Part shown: positions 8,786 to 20,705 of the stretch, in pieces
How the letters are laid out: each line of letters begins with the position of its first letter
Numbering within the stretch: the first letter of the stretch is position 1
Assembly: GCF_018278905.1 (NCBI RefSeq)
Contig: NZ_CP046600.1
Location: 1,116,001-1,180,000, forward strand
Source of the DNA: Mycobacterium spongiae
GTDB taxonomy: Bacteria > Actinomycetota > Actinomycetes > Mycobacteriales > Mycobacteriaceae
Reading direction: 5' to 3'
Length of the DNA: 64,000 bases
Position numbers and translations under genes: made by a program
Notes under the pieces: model-generated
What the model was told of the DNA's origin: nothing
Database searches by the model: none
Seen by the model: only the letters and a program-made list of their open reading frames with translations

Positions 8786-9394
8786 TTACTCGTCGCGCAG
8801 AGCGCCGACGAACTTCTGCGCCTCTTCCCATGTGGGTAGCAGGCCGGATGCGCGCACATCGTCGAAGCTGGGAGCCGCTGCGTCTCGGTCGGACAAGCTG
8901 GGAGCGACGCCGCCGACGAGTGGCCAGTCGATCGCCAGCGTCGGATCCGTAGCACGGATCGTGTGCTCGCGCTGCGGGCTGTATTCCGCCGAGCAGAGAT
9001 ACATCACCGTCGAATTATCTTCCAGCGCAAGGAAACCGTGTGCCAAACCTTCGGAAATGTAGATCGTCCGACGATCCCGATCGTCGAGCAGCACGGAGTC
9101 CCAGCGGCCGAATGTCGGTGACCCCAAACGGATATCGACGACAACGTCGAAGAGGGAACCGGATACACAGGTGACGTATTTGGCTTGGCTTGGCGGTAGT
9201 TCGGCGAAGTGCAGGCCACGCAGCACCCCGGCCGACGACACCGAGCAGTTGGCCTGCCGGACGTCCAGATGGTGCCCGGCGAATCCGCGGAATCCCTGGT
9301 CGGTAAGCCACTCGAAGAACACTCCACGGGAATCGCCGTGGATGGTGGGGGTGATCTCCCAGGCGCCCGGTATGGCTAGTTCGCGTACCTGCAT
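8786..9394 (-). CDS. rmlC: dTDP-4-dehydrorhamnose 3,5-epimerase
   Basis: A cupin-fold epimerase of 202 residues that makes the dTDP-rhamnose precursor for the arabinogalactan linker. Visible family signatures are the N-terminal 'GAWEITPTIHGDSRGVFFEW', 'VLRGLHFA' with the catalytic His, 'GSLFDVVVDIRLGSPTFGRW' and 'ISEGLAHGFLAL'. It lies one base after the rmlB stop, so the two are cotranscribed and probably coupled. This matches the Rv3464-Rv3465 pair of M. tuberculosis. Confidence 0.95.
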   Translation of the reverse strand: MQVRELAIPGAWEITPTIHGDSRGVFFEWLTDQGFRGFAGHHLDVRQANCSVSSAGVLRGLHFAELPPSQAKYVTCVSGSLFDVVVDIRLGSPTFGRWDSVLLDDRDRRTIYISEGLAHGFLALEDNSTVMYLCSAEYSPQREHTIRATDPTLAIDWPLVGGVAPSLSDRDAAAPSFDDVRASGLLPTWEEAQKFVGALRDE

Positions 9395-9395
9395 G

Positions 9396-11259
<1,864 letters not shown>

Positions 11260-11275
11260 CGTCCTCGCTTCGACC

Positions 11276-12118
11276 TCAGCGCCCCAGGCCCAGCGGTTCG
11301 GCCAATTCGGCCAGCGCCGGGACCAGATTGTCACTTCGGGTAAGTACCTGGATCGCTAGGTGGTCGGCTCCCGCGTCGAGATGTTCGGTCAGTCGCGCCG
11401 CGATGGCGTCGGTGCCGCCGTAGGCGACGGTGGCGTCGACCAGGCGATCGCTGCCCGGACGGGCGATGTCGTCGTCGGTGAAGCCCAGCCGTTTCCAGCT
11501 GTTGCGGTAGTTGGCCAAGTCGAGGTAGATGTCGAGCGCCTTGCGGCCCACGATGCGTGCTTTCTCGGAATCAGTGGTCAGTACTACTTTGTGCTCCGGC
11601 GCCAGGAACGCCGAAGGGCCGATCAGCTCACGGGCTTGCGCGGTGTGTTCCGGCGTCGTCAGGTATGGGTGCGCCCCGGCGCTGCGTTGCGCGGCAAGCC
11701 CCAGCACCCGCGGACCCAGTGCGGCCACCACCCGGCGGTTGGCGGGCACGTCCAGGTCGTCCAGCCTGTCCAGGTAGTCCGTCAGGGCCTGGTAGGGCTT
11801 GCGGTACTGGCTGACCGCTTCGGGATGGCCGACCCCGATGCCCAGCAGGAAACGCCCCGGGTAGGCCGCCTCGATCCGATGGAACGATTCGGCGACTGGT
11901 TCGGCGGGCGCCGACCAGATGTTGACGATGCCGGTGGCGACCTGCAGCGTGGTCGTCGCCTCGAGGATGGGCTCCACCCAGGCCAGCTCAGCGGGCGGCG
12001 AGCCGCCGACCCAGACCGCGCCGAAGCCCAGGGCCTCGATGTCCTTGGCCTGTTGGGGCGTGACGGTGCGTCCGAACGTTCCGAAGCGGCCGAGACGAGG
12101 TTTACTGGCATCGCTCAT
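11276..12118 (-). CDS. LLM-class F420/flavin-dependent oxidoreductase, copy 2 (tandem paralogue)
   Basis: A 280-residue paralogue of the following gene, aligning along its full length by eye, with shared blocks such as 'RSAGAHPYLTTPEHTA', 'APEHKVVLT' and 'EHLDAGADHLAIQVL'. ATG 12118 (MSDASKPRLGRFG) is chosen over the track-long frame because the upstream 33 residues are Arg-rich and unlike the family. It is the first gene of a minus-strand run that continues through the second LLM gene and rmlB-rmlC. M. tuberculosis has a single Rv3463 here as far as I recall, so this is a lineage-specific duplication or an ancestral pair. Confidence 0.85.
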   Translation of the reverse strand: MSDASKPRLGRFGTFGRTVTPQQAKDIEALGFGAVWVGGSPPAELAWVEPILEATTTLQVATGIVNIWSAPAEPVAESFHRIEAAYPGRFLLGIGVGHPEAVSQYRKPYQALTDYLDRLDDLDVPANRRVVAALGPRVLGLAAQRSAGAHPYLTTPEHTAQARELIGPSAFLAPEHKVVLTTDSEKARIVGRKALDIYLDLANYRNSWKRLGFTDDDIARPGSDRLVDATVAYGGTDAIAARLTEHLDAGADHLAIQVLTRSDNLVPALAELAEPLGLGR

Positions 12119-12375
12119 GACTGCTCCAACCCCCGGCCGGCCTGGCCCTATTCCTGGGATTCGTGAGGTTCGGCGGCGTTTTGCGCGGAGTGCGGCGATG
12201 CGGGTATTGTGGGCCAACGGTGCGGCGTCCCGTGCCGACTCTTGGCGTGCCCAGTCTTGAAATTTCTCGGAGCGTTTCGCGGAATTTCCACCACCGGCTC
12301 ACGTTGTGTAGTGCGGTCACCTGCTGCGCCGAGACTGGCCGCTGCCACAAGGAAGAGAAGGATAGCCAGATAGTA
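12119..12375. promoter_or_regulatory. Divergent intergenic region between the LLM genes and infA
   Basis: This 257-base region must hold the promoters for the minus-strand LLM-rml run and for the plus-strand infA ribosomal operon. A purine-rich GGAAGAGAAGGA (about 12350-12362) serves as the infA ribosome-binding region. No -35/-10 pair could be assigned with confidence, and no RNA gene or further ORF with coding character was seen. Confidence 0.45.
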
Positions 12376-12597
12376 ATGGCCAAGAAGGACGGTGCCATCG
12401 AGGTCGAGGGTCGAGTGGTCGAGCCCCTGCCCAATGCGATGTTTCGCATAGAGCTGGAGAATGGCCACAAGGTGCTCGCCCACATCAGCGGCAAAATGCG
12501 CCAGCACTATATCCGCATCTTGCCGGAGGATCGGGTGGTGGTGGAGCTGTCGCCGTACGACCTGTCCCGGGGCCGCATCGTGTACCGGTACAAGTAA
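12376..12597 (+). CDS. infA: Translation initiation factor IF-1
   Basis: A 73-residue S1-like OB-fold protein that binds the 30S A site. The sequence is canonical from [14 protein letters not shown] to [18 protein letters not shown]. The in-frame region upstream of ATG 12376 is rejected because the ATG start reproduces the universal N-terminus. It begins the infA-rpmJ-rpsM-rpsK-rpsD-rpoA-rplQ cluster, with rpmJ 32 bases downstream. Confidence 0.97.
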
Positions 12598-12629
12598 CGA
12601 AATACCTCAGAGAACAGGACCGAGCTGCC

Positions 12630-12743
12630 GTGAAGGTGAACCCGAGCGTCAAGCCGATGTGTGACAAGTGCAGGGTGATCCGTCGGCACGGGCGGGTCAT
12701 GGTGATCTGCGCCGATCCGCGCCACAAGCAAAGACAAGGCTAG
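12630..12743 (+). CDS. rpmJ: Ribosomal protein L36 (bL36, zinc-binding form)
   Basis: A 37-residue protein reading [14 protein letters not shown] at its start and ending RQG, beginning at GTG 12630 and stopping at TAG 12741-12743. It retains the zinc ligands Cys11, Cys14, Cys27 and His32, so it is the C+ form made in zinc-replete cells; mycobacteria encode a C- paralogue elsewhere. It is too short for most gene callers but its position between infA and rpsM is universal. Confidence 0.95.
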   Translation: MKVNPSVKPMCDKCRVIRRHGRVMVICADPRHKQRQG

Positions 12744-12935
12744 GCCGGACAATCAGGTCCGCCGGAACCTGGCCAGCTTTCACCCACAACTAAATGCAGA
12801 CCTCCCAGTACCAATGAGCGGCTGGCATCGATTGCGATGGGCACGCTCATCCACGCCCGGACGGAGGCCGGGCCCCGCGGAGTTCGCGGGAACGGACTGG
12901 GACAAGACCTCCGCAACGAAAGAGGGAAGCCACTG

Positions 12936-13310
12936 ATGGCTCGACTAGTGGGCGTCGACCTGCCGCGTGATAAGCGGATGGAGGTCGCGCTGACCTATAT
13001 CTTCGGCATCGGCCGTACCCGCTCGAACGAAATCCTGACAGCCACCGGCATCGATCGGGACTTGCGCACCAAAGATCTGACCGATGACCAGCTCACCCGG
13101 CTGCGTGACTACATCGAAGCCAACCTGAAGATCGAGGGTGATCTGCGCCGCGAGGTGCAGGCCGACATTCGCCGCAAGATCGAAATCGGCTGCTACCAAG
13201 GTCTGCGCCACCGCCGCGGCATGCCGGTGCGTGGCCAACGGACCAAGACCAACGCTCGGACCCGCAAAGGTCCCAAGCGCACCATCGCAGGCAAGAAGAA
13301 GGCCAGGTAA
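12936..13310 (+). CDS. rpsM: Ribosomal protein S13 (uS13)
   Basis: A 124-residue 30S head protein with the canonical start [14 protein letters not shown] and the C-terminal '[25 protein letters not shown]'. ATG 12936 follows AGAGGGAAG. The upstream in-frame residues are not part of the family and are dropped. It lies 192 bases after rpmJ and only 3 before rpsK; the gap could hold an extra promoter. Confidence 0.97.
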   Translation: MARLVGVDLPRDKRMEVALTYIFGIGRTRSNEILTATGIDRDLRTKDLTDDQLTRLRDYIEANLKIEGDLRREVQADIRRKIEIGCYQGLRHRRGMPVRGQRTKTNARTRKGPKRTIAGKKKAR

Positions 13311-13313
13311 CCG

Positions 13314-13730
13314 ATGCCACCGAAGAAAGCGGCAACTGGATCGTCGAAGAAGGGGCACAAGACCCGCCGTCGGGAAAAGAAGAACGTTCCGCATGGTGCT
13401 GCCCACATCAAGAGCACGTTCAACAACACGATCGTGACGATCACCGACCCCCAGGGCAACGTGATCGCCTGGGCGTCCTCAGGTCACGTCGGGTTCAAGG
13501 GCTCCCGGAAGTCGACCCCGTTCGCGGCCCAGCTGGCCGCCGAGAACGCCGCGCGTAAGGCGCAAGAGCACGGGGTGCGCAAGGTGGACGTGTTCGTCAA
13601 GGGCCCGGGTTCGGGTCGCGAAACTGCTATCCGTTCACTGCAAGCTGCTGGCCTGGAGGTCGGCGCGATCTCCGATGTCACGCCCCAGCCGCACAACGGC
13701 GTCCGCCCGCCCAAGCGCCGCAGGGTTTAG
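13314..13730 (+). CDS. rpsK: Ribosomal protein S11 (uS11)
   Basis: A 138-residue platform protein of the 30S subunit. The core '[22 protein letters not shown]', '[19 protein letters not shown]' and the C-terminal '[18 protein letters not shown]' are canonical. The N-terminal lysine-rich tail (residues 1-25) is typical of actinobacteria. It sits three bases after rpsM and 25 before rpsD, whose AGGAGG lies in the gap. Confidence 0.97.
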   Translation: MPPKKAATGSSKKGHKTRRREKKNVPHGAAHIKSTFNNTIVTITDPQGNVIAWASSGHVGFKGSRKSTPFAAQLAAENAARKAQEHGVRKVDVFVKGPGSGRETAIRSLQAAGLEVGAISDVTPQPHNGVRPPKRRRV

Positions 13731-13755
13731 TCGCGGTCGAGGAGGAAACCAACCC

Positions 13756-14361
13756 ATGGCTCGTTATACCGGACCCATCACCCGCAAGTCGCGCCGGCTG
13801 CGCACCGATCTCGTCGGCGACGACCAAGCCTTCGAGAAGCGTCCGTACCCGCCCGGTCAACACGGTCGCGCACGGATCAAGGAAAGCGAGTACTTGCTGC
13901 AGCTGCAGGAGAAGCAGAAGGCCCGCTTCACCTACGGTGTGATGGAGAAGCAGTTCCGTCGCTACTACGAAGAGGCCAACCGTCATGCCGGCAAGACGGG
14001 TGAGGCGCTGCTGCAGATCCTGGAGAGCCGGCTGGACAATGTGGTGTACCGCGCAGGGATTGCGCGTACCCGCCGACAGGCCCGCCAGCTGGTCAGCCAC
14101 GGGCACTTCCTGGTCAACGGGGTGAGTGTCAATGTGCCCAGCTATCGCGTGTCGCAGTACGACATCATCGACGTGCGCGACAAGTCCGTGAACACGGTGC
14201 CGTTCCAGATCGCCCGCGAGACGGCGGGTGACCGTCCAATTCCCAGCTGGCTGCAGGTGGTGGGGGAGCGGCAACGCATCCTCGTCCACCAGCTGCCCGA
14301 GCGGGCACAGATCGAGGTCCCGCTGACCGAGCAGCTGATCGTCGAGTACTACTCGAAGTAG
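13756..14361 (+). CDS. rpsD: Ribosomal protein S4 (uS4)
   Basis: A 201-residue primary 16S rRNA-binding protein with the S4 RNA-binding domain around 'LESRLDNVVYRAGIARTRRQARQLVSHGHFLVNG'. ATG 13756 (MARYTGPITRKSRR) follows GAGGAGG. No zinc cysteines are present, so it is the C- form. It is followed after about 106 bases by rpoA. Confidence 0.97.
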   Translation: MARYTGPITRKSRRLRTDLVGDDQAFEKRPYPPGQHGRARIKESEYLLQLQEKQKARFTYGVMEKQFRRYYEEANRHAGKTGEALLQILESRLDNVVYRAGIARTRRQARQLVSHGHFLVNGVSVNVPSYRVSQYDIIDVRDKSVNTVPFQIARETAGDRPIPSWLQVVGERQRILVHQLPERAQIEVPLTEQLIVEYYSK

Positions 14362-14437
14362 ACGTCCTGCACCGACGGTGCATGGCTGCCCTGGTCGCCG
14401 CGGCCGCGGCGACGACAACCTGAGCGGCATCAAATAG

Positions 14438-15511
<1,074 letters not shown>

Positions 15512-15594
15512 GTGCGTCCGACGTCGACGCGGGCCGGTCAGCGGCCCGCCGGACTACCGGACAACTGGCCCAGAATCTAGACAGGAGCGTTGCA

Positions 15595-16098
15595 ATGCCC
15601 AAGCCCACCAAGGGTCCTCGCCTCGGCGGGTCGTCTTCTCACCAGAAGGCGATCCTGGCCAACCTGGCTACGTCCCTTTTCGAGCACGGGCGGATCAAGA
15701 CTACGGAGCCGAAGGCCCGGGCACTGCGGCCGTACGCGGAAAAGCTGATCACGCACGCCAAGAAGGGGACGTTGCACAACCGGCGCGAGGTGCTCAAGAA
15801 GATCCGCGACAAGGATGTGGTGCATACCCTCTTCGCCGAAATCGGGCCGTTTTTTGCCGACCGTGAAGGCGGCTACACCCGGATCATCAAGGTCGACGCG
15901 CGCAAGGGCGATAATGCCCCGATGGCGGTGATCGAATTGGTCCGGGAGAAGACCGCTACGGCGGAGGCGGATCGGGCGCGCAGGGTAGCTGCGTCACGGT
16001 CCAAAGCCAAGCAGGGCGCTGCCGAGGAGCCGCCGGCGGAGGCGCCGCCGACCGAGGATGCGAAGACCAGCGATTCTGACGAGGCCTCCGAGAATTAG
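15595..16098 (+). CDS. rplQ: Ribosomal protein L17 (bL17)
   Basis: A 167-residue 50S protein with the core '[21 protein letters not shown]', '[20 protein letters not shown]' and '[25 protein letters not shown]'. A charged, Ala/Glu-rich C-terminal extension of about 45 residues is typical of mycobacteria. Its 3' end overlaps the proposed truA start by 41 bases. Confidence 0.97.
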   Translation: MPKPTKGPRLGGSSSHQKAILANLATSLFEHGRIKTTEPKARALRPYAEKLITHAKKGTLHNRREVLKKIRDKDVVHTLFAEIGPFFADREGGYTRIIKVDARKGDNAPMAVIELVREKTATAEADRARRVAASRSKAKQGAAEEPPAEAPPTEDAKTSDSDEASEN

Positions 16099-16942
16099 TA
16101 GTGAGGTCCGTCTGCGGCTCGATATCGCCTATGACGGAACTGATTTCGCTGGCTGGGCGCCACAGACGGGGCAGCGTACCGTAGCCGGCGCACTCAATGA
16201 GGCCCTCACGACCGTGTTCCGTACGTCCGTGCGGCTGTACGCGGCCGGGCGTACCGACGCTGGAGTGCATGCCACTGGTCAGGTGGCGCACGTGGATGTG
16301 CCCGCCGAGGCGCTGCCAAGGGCCTATTCGCGGTCGGCCCGACCGGGCGATGCGGAATTCGTGGCCTTGGTGCGCCGGTTGGGCCGATTCCTGCCTACCG
16401 ACATCCGAGTTCTCGACATCGGTCGTGCACCAGCGGATTTCGATGCGAGGTTCTCGGCGCTGTGCCGGCACTACATCTACCGGTTATCGACGGCACCCTA
16501 CGGGGTGGAACCGCAGCAGGCCCGCTACATTGCCGCCTGGCCCCGGGATCTTGACGTTCACGTGATGGCTGAAGCGTCACAAGCCTTGCTGGGGCTGCAC
16601 GATTTCGCGGCTTTCTGTCGCCGTCGAGACGGCGCAACCACCATCCGTGATCTGCAGCGGTTCGACTGGTCGCGGGATGGTGACATGATCACCGCGCACG
16701 TCAGCGCGGACGCCTTTTGCTGGAACATGGTGCGGTCGCTGGTTGGGGCATTGCTGGCGGTCGGCGAACACCGGCGCCCGGCGGCGTGGTGTTCTGAATT
16801 GCTCACGGCGACGCGACGGTCCAGCGATTTCGCTGCCGCGCCGGCCCGCGGTCTGACGTTGGTCCAGGTGGACTATCCGCCCGACGACCAGCTTGCGTCT
16901 CGGGTCATGACGACCCGGGGCCTGCGATCGCAGCCTGACTAG
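16058..16942 (+). CDS. truA: tRNA pseudouridine(38-40) synthase
   Basis: Pseudouridylates tRNA positions 38-40. The catalytic Asp lies in '[19 protein letters not shown]' and the family motifs '[16 protein letters not shown]', 'HDFAAFC' and '[17 protein letters not shown]' are present. The conserved core '[17 protein letters not shown]' begins after the rplQ stop, but no good start codon lies there. ATG 16058 inside rplQ is the nearest ATG and gives 294 residues, close to the M. tuberculosis length. It converges on a methyltransferase gene, 10 bases away. Confidence 0.93.
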   Translation: MRRPAILTRPPRISSEVRLRLDIAYDGTDFAGWAPQTGQRTVAGALNEALTTVFRTSVRLYAAGRTDAGVHATGQVAHVDVPAEALPRAYSRSARPGDAEFVALVRRLGRFLPTDIRVLDIGRAPADFDARFSALCRHYIYRLSTAPYGVEPQQARYIAAWPRDLDVHVMAEASQALLGLHDFAAFCRRRDGATTIRDLQRFDWSRDGDMITAHVSADAFCWNMVRSLVGALLAVGEHRRPAAWCSELLTATRRSSDFAAAPARGLTLVQVDYPPDDQLASRVMTTRGLRSQPD

Positions 16943-16952
16943 TCCGATAGGC

Positions 16953-18065
16953 CTAACTCGCTACGGATGCTTCCACAATGCTCAGCGGTGAGGCGGTTGG
17001 TATTACGCGGGCTAGGCGTAACCCGGCCTGAGCGAGCAACTTACGGAAATCGGCTTCGGTGCGTTCGCGGCTGCCAAAATGCAGAAGCATCTCCAGATCT
17101 ACCCATTTACCGACGAATTCGCGATTGTGCTCTGGCAGCACAAATCCGATCACCAGCACCGTGGCATCGGCACGGGCTGCCACCCGCACGTTCCGCAAGA
17201 TCTCCACGGCCTCCTCGTCGGGCCAATCGTGGATGACAGTTTTGAGAATATAGGCGTCACCGCCAACGGGGACACTGTCAAAGAAAGATCCACCCTCCAC
17301 CCGGACCCGGTTCTCAACCCCCAGTTGCTGCAAGAGCTTCGGAGCTTCGGCCACGACCTGCGGCAAGTCGAGCAAGATACCCTGGGTATCTGGCGCCGTC
17401 GCCAAGATGTCGGCCAGCAGCTGGCCTTGCCCTCCGCCGACATCGACGATCGTGCGATAGCGGGTGAAGTCGTAGGCGGCAAGAACGGGGGCCGCCGCCA
17501 ACTCTGAAATTTGCGTCATGGCGTCATCGAACAGACTCGAATATTCCGGGTCTTTGGCGAGGTAGTCGAAGAACGCCATATTGCGCAGCCCCGGAACGAC
17601 GGTCGTGCCAGTTCGGATCGCGTTCGCCAGCATGGTCCAATGTTCTCGGTGTTGTCGGCACCCGAAGTAGCGGGCTACGCCGGCCACCGACCAGCGCGAG
17701 TCGGAGCGCAGCGTGTCAGCGAGCGGGCTCAGGTCATAGCGGCCATCGCGGCGTTGACGAAATATGCCCTTAGTCATCAACGCTCGCAGCAGCCGATGGA
17801 GCGCGCTGGCGTCTGCGCCCACCGTGTTCGCCAGCTCATCGATGGAGAGGGGTCCTTTTGCCAGGGCATCGGCAATGTTGAGTTGGGCCGCGGCGGTAAT
17901 CGCATGGGCCGTCCAGCCGCCAAACATGAACTCCATCATCACCGCCGGTGGGGGATGCAGACGTTGGTTAAACCGATGTAGGTGGTGGCGAACCCGCTCG
18001 ACGACGCGGGCCAGACGGGCGGGCGGAACCTTCATTGCGGTGGACAGAACACTCTCCTTATTCAC
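16953..18065 (-). CDS. SAM-dependent O-methyltransferase (COMT/CrtF-like)
   Basis: A 370-residue family-2 O-methyltransferase. An N-terminal winged-helix dimerisation domain ('ADASALHRLLRALMTKGIF') precedes a Rossmann domain with SAM motif I 'DVGGGQGQLL', the 'LLDLPQVV' acidic loop, and the catalytic 'HDWPDEEAVEILRNV' histidine region. The substrate is unknown; relatives methylate phenolic or polyketide hydroxyls. The start is uncertain: ATG 18065 lacks a Shine-Dalgarno, an AGGAGAG occurs inside the frame, and ATG 18035 is the next candidate. It is the first gene of an accessory block and lies beside an AT-rich region. Confidence 0.85.
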   Translation of the reverse strand: MNKESVLSTAMKVPPARLARVVERVRHHLHRFNQRLHPPPAVMMEFMFGGWTAHAITAAAQLNIADALAKGPLSIDELANTVGADASALHRLLRALMTKGIFRQRRDGRYDLSPLADTLRSDSRWSVAGVARYFGCRQHREHWTMLANAIRTGTTVVPGLRNMAFFDYLAKDPEYSSLFDDAMTQISELAAAPVLAAYDFTRYRTIVDVGGGQGQLLADILATAPDTQGILLDLPQVVAEAPKLLQQLGVENRVRVEGGSFFDSVPVGGDAYILKTVIHDWPDEEAVEILRNVRVAARADATVLVIGFVLPEHNREFVGKWVDLEMLLHFGSRERTEADFRKLLAQAGLRLARVIPTASPLSIVEASVAS

Positions 18066-18336
18066 GTGTTGTTATTAACGTTTTGTTCAGTTATTGTTTT
18101 CGTTTTGTTAACTACTTTGGTATACTGTCCCTTGCGTCAACGGCCCTTGGGTCGAGCGGCTGTCTTAGTGCGATGTGAATAGCGCACGACGAAGCCGCAG
18201 CTTTGTTGTGCTATCCCAATCCCCTAGGTTCCGCTCGACGAGCGATCATGCCAAGAAGCGCGCAATGATGTGAACGCCTTCCAGGCAACTTTCAGCTAAC
18301 TTTGCTCAAATGCTCAGGTAGATCCGAGGACCGGGC
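18066..18336. promoter_or_regulatory. AT-rich intergenic region with a 9-base direct repeat upstream of the methyltransferase
   Basis: The first 60 bases are strikingly AT-rich for this genome. CGTTTTGTT occurs twice in direct orientation at 18079-18087 and 18101-18109, 22 bases apart, or about two helical turns on one DNA face. A TATACT at 18121-18126 could be a -10 element, but no matched -35 was found. The region lies just upstream of the minus-strand methyltransferase, so the repeats are plausible operator half-sites. The remainder to the PPE gene at 18337 shows no ORF. Confidence 0.5.
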
Positions 18337-19434
18337 CTAGCCCGCCGATGGCGGGCGCGTCATCACCGTGAGGCGCGTTCCGTAGCGGGGACCCGGTCCT
18401 GCGGCGCCTCTGCCCGATCCGCCAATCGGCATGCCTGAAACCACGTTCCCGCTGGAGCCGACTTCGGCGGGCTCGACCACGTCGTTGACGAACTTGGACA
18501 CGGTGGTGGGTGCCGTCGCCGGGGTCGCTCCGGCCCAGCTTGCTGGTACCGACAGCTTGCCGACCGTGCTGGCTTGGGCTAGACCGGCGGATACTGGTCC
18601 ACCGCCGGTCAGTCCGGCTGCGCCCGCGGCGGTCGCGGCGGCCCCCGGCACGGCGGCTGCCGAGCCGGCATCCCCCAAAGTACTTGCGGTCGCGGCAAAG
18701 AAGCTGGTTATGCCGGCCCCGAAGAAGGGCAAGCCAAGTGTGTCGTAGAAGAAGTTCGCGAACGGCGCATACCACTCCAAGAACCGTTCGATCGGTCCCG
18801 CTGTTGATGAAGCGGCAGAGGCCAGCGGTGACGTGAGGTCCTGCAGGACGGCCGGCAACTCCGAAATCAGCTTGGCCAGCGTGGTTTGCGTCGTTCCGGC
18901 GGTGGTGGGGCTGGTGGTTGGCGGCGGCGGCTCGAACGGCGTCACGGCAGTTGCCGTCGCCGCGGCACCCGCGTACTCATACATCGCCTCCGCATCACGC
19001 GACCACATCTGGGCGTACTGCGCTTCAGTGGCGGCGATCGCGGCGGTGTTTTGGCCCACAATGTTCGTCGAAACGAGCGCGGCCAAGTCAGTGCGGTTAG
19101 CGGCGATCTGGGGCGGGGGAACCATTGCGTCGAGCGCGGATTCGTACGCGGCGGCAGCGGCGCGGGCCTTGGCGGCGGATTGCTCGGTCGCTGCGGCGGT
19201 GTCACGCATCCACATCACATAGGGCATGACAGCATCGGCCATCGCCGCTGAGGAAGGGCCCAGCCACCCTTCGCTATGCAGCGTGGTGATCACAGTCTCG
19301 TACGCCTCTGCGGCAGAGGTTAGCTCGGCGGCCAACCCGCTCCAGACCGACGCGGCCGCCAGCATCGGCGTCGATCCTGGACCGGAATACAGGCGAGTGG
19401 AGTTGATCTCGGGAGGTAATGTTCCAAAATCCAT
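18337..19434 (-). CDS. PPE family protein, SVP subgroup
   Basis: A 365-residue PPE protein. The N-terminal PPE domain begins [12 protein letters not shown] and shows the helical hairpin with '[11 protein letters not shown]' and '[11 protein letters not shown]'. The C-terminal part carries '[12 protein letters not shown]', the G-x2-SVP-x2-W motif of the SVP subgroup, and ends in '[16 protein letters not shown]'. PPE proteins are normally exported by ESX systems with a PE partner, but no PE gene is adjacent. It is downstream of a second PPE gene on the same strand, 96 bases away. Confidence 0.93.
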   Translation of the reverse strand: MDFGTLPPEINSTRLYSGPGSTPMLAAASVWSGLAAELTSAAEAYETVITTLHSEGWLGPSSAAMADAVMPYVMWMRDTAAATEQSAAKARAAAAAYESALDAMVPPPQIAANRTDLAALVSTNIVGQNTAAIAATEAQYAQMWSRDAEAMYEYAGAAATATAVTPFEPPPPTTSPTTAGTTQTTLAKLISELPAVLQDLTSPLASAASSTAGPIERFLEWYAPFANFFYDTLGLPFFGAGITSFFAATASTLGDAGSAAAVPGAAATAAGAAGLTGGGPVSAGLAQASTVGKLSVPASWAGATPATAPTTVSKFVNDVVEPAEVGSSGNVVSGMPIGGSGRGAAGPGPRYGTRLTVMTRPPSAG

Positions 19435-19530
19435 CGCTACGAGTGCCTCATCTTGATTGTTGGAATTGCCATCTCGGTTCCTCCTGACTAGCTCTGTGCT
19501 GCGATGCTCCTTGCTGCGATGCCCGTGGGT

Positions 19531-20628
19531 CTATCCAGCGGCGGGCGGTCGAGACATCACGATGTGCCGTATCCCGTATCGGCGTCGGGCGAACGTTGCG
19601 GTGCGATCGTTGTCGGGCATGTTCGGGACCACAGCGGTAGGTGCATCAGGGTGAGCAGCGGTGACGATGCCGCGTGACATTCCCTCATGGGCGACGACAT
19701 TCAAGGGTTGCGCCGAAGTTGTCCAGCTCCGCGGCACGGCCAACATCCCAAGCCTGTCGCCCTGTCCGATGAGTGCTGACACTGGTGCCGGTGCGACCCG
19801 TGCTACTTCTTGAATCGGGGAGATGCCAAGGGCAGCGGCTGCCGCGGCAGCCCCGTCGTCGGTGATCACTTGTTGGGCAAACAGGAAGCCCAACTGAACG
19901 ATTCCCGCGCCGAAGTAGGTCAATCCCCAGGTGTTGACCAAGGTGTTCCAGTCGTTGGTTGGCAGGATGGGCTTCGGATGCCCACCGGAAGGACCTCTGG
20001 CTTTGGCGACGGTCGCAGCCTGTCCAGTACGCCCGGTGTCTGCCGTGTTTGGCGGTAATCCAAACGGGCTCAACGCCGAGGCAGTCGCCGAGGAGCTGGC
20101 GTAGGCGTACATGGCGGTGGCGTCGATGGCCCAGAACTCGAGGTACTCAGCCTCGGTGGCCGCGATCAACGGTGTGTTCTGACCGAAGAGATTGGTCGCG
20201 ATGAGGGCGCGCAACAACACGCGGTTGGCTGCTATTGCCGGCGGGGGGATAGTCATCCCGAACGCCGTCTCGTACGCGCCCGCGGCCACCCTTGCCTGGA
20301 TACCGGTCTGCTCGGCTTGTTCGGCCGTGTCGCTCAACCAGGTGATGTAGGGCGCGACTGCGGCGAGCATGGCCGCGGACGCAGGCCCCGACCAGGGCAA
20401 GCTCGTCAACTCCGCGAGGACCGAACCGCATCGACTCGCCGCGTCGCACAGTTCTGACGCCAGTTCGTCCCAGGCTGTCGCGGCGGCCATGAGCGGTCCC
20501 GATCCCGGGCCGGAGTACATCCGGCCGGAGTTGATCTCCGGCGGCAGTTCTGCAAAATCCGATACCACTGCGGCGGGCGGCACGCAGCCATTGGCGTCAG
20601 GCCCTGGTGGGCGGACGTCAATAGCCAT
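19531..20628 (-). CDS. PPE family protein, SVP-like subgroup, with N-terminal extension
   Basis: A 365-residue PPE protein with '[20 protein letters not shown]', '[12 protein letters not shown]' and '[19 protein letters not shown]'. The SVP-type motif appears as 'GMLAVPRSW', with Ala for Ser, and the end is '[16 protein letters not shown]'. ATG 20628 has AAGGG five bases upstream and adds about 22 residues ([14 protein letters not shown]...) before the usual PPE start; an internal GTG could give a shorter form but lacks a ribosome-binding site. No PE partner is adjacent. It lies 77 bases downstream of the permease gene. Confidence 0.9.
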   Translation of the reverse strand: MAIDVRPPGPDANGCVPPAAVVSDFAELPPEINSGRMYSGPGSGPLMAAATAWDELASELCDAASRCGSVLAELTSLPWSGPASAAMLAAVAPYITWLSDTAEQAEQTGIQARVAAGAYETAFGMTIPPPAIAANRVLLRALIATNLFGQNTPLIAATEAEYLEFWAIDATAMYAYASSSATASALSPFGLPPNTADTGRTGQAATVAKARGPSGGHPKPILPTNDWNTLVNTWGLTYFGAGIVQLGFLFAQQVITDDGAAAAAAALGISPIQEVARVAPAPVSALIGQGDRLGMLAVPRSWTTSAQPLNVVAHEGMSRGIVTAAHPDAPTAVVPNMPDNDRTATFARRRYGIRHIVMSRPPAAG

Positions 20629-20705
20629 CGAAGAACCCTTCCCAATAGTGATAAACGAACGCAGCAGAGAGATTCGAGACGGGCTGCCGCTACGATGCCG
20701 ACGAG

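Noticed and set aside
18179..18214. Imperfect stem (TAGCGCACGACGAAGC against GCTTTGTTGTGCTA) as a terminator of the PPE gene
   Set aside because: It needs several G-U pairs and a bulge, lies more than 100 bases past the stop, and has no supporting context.
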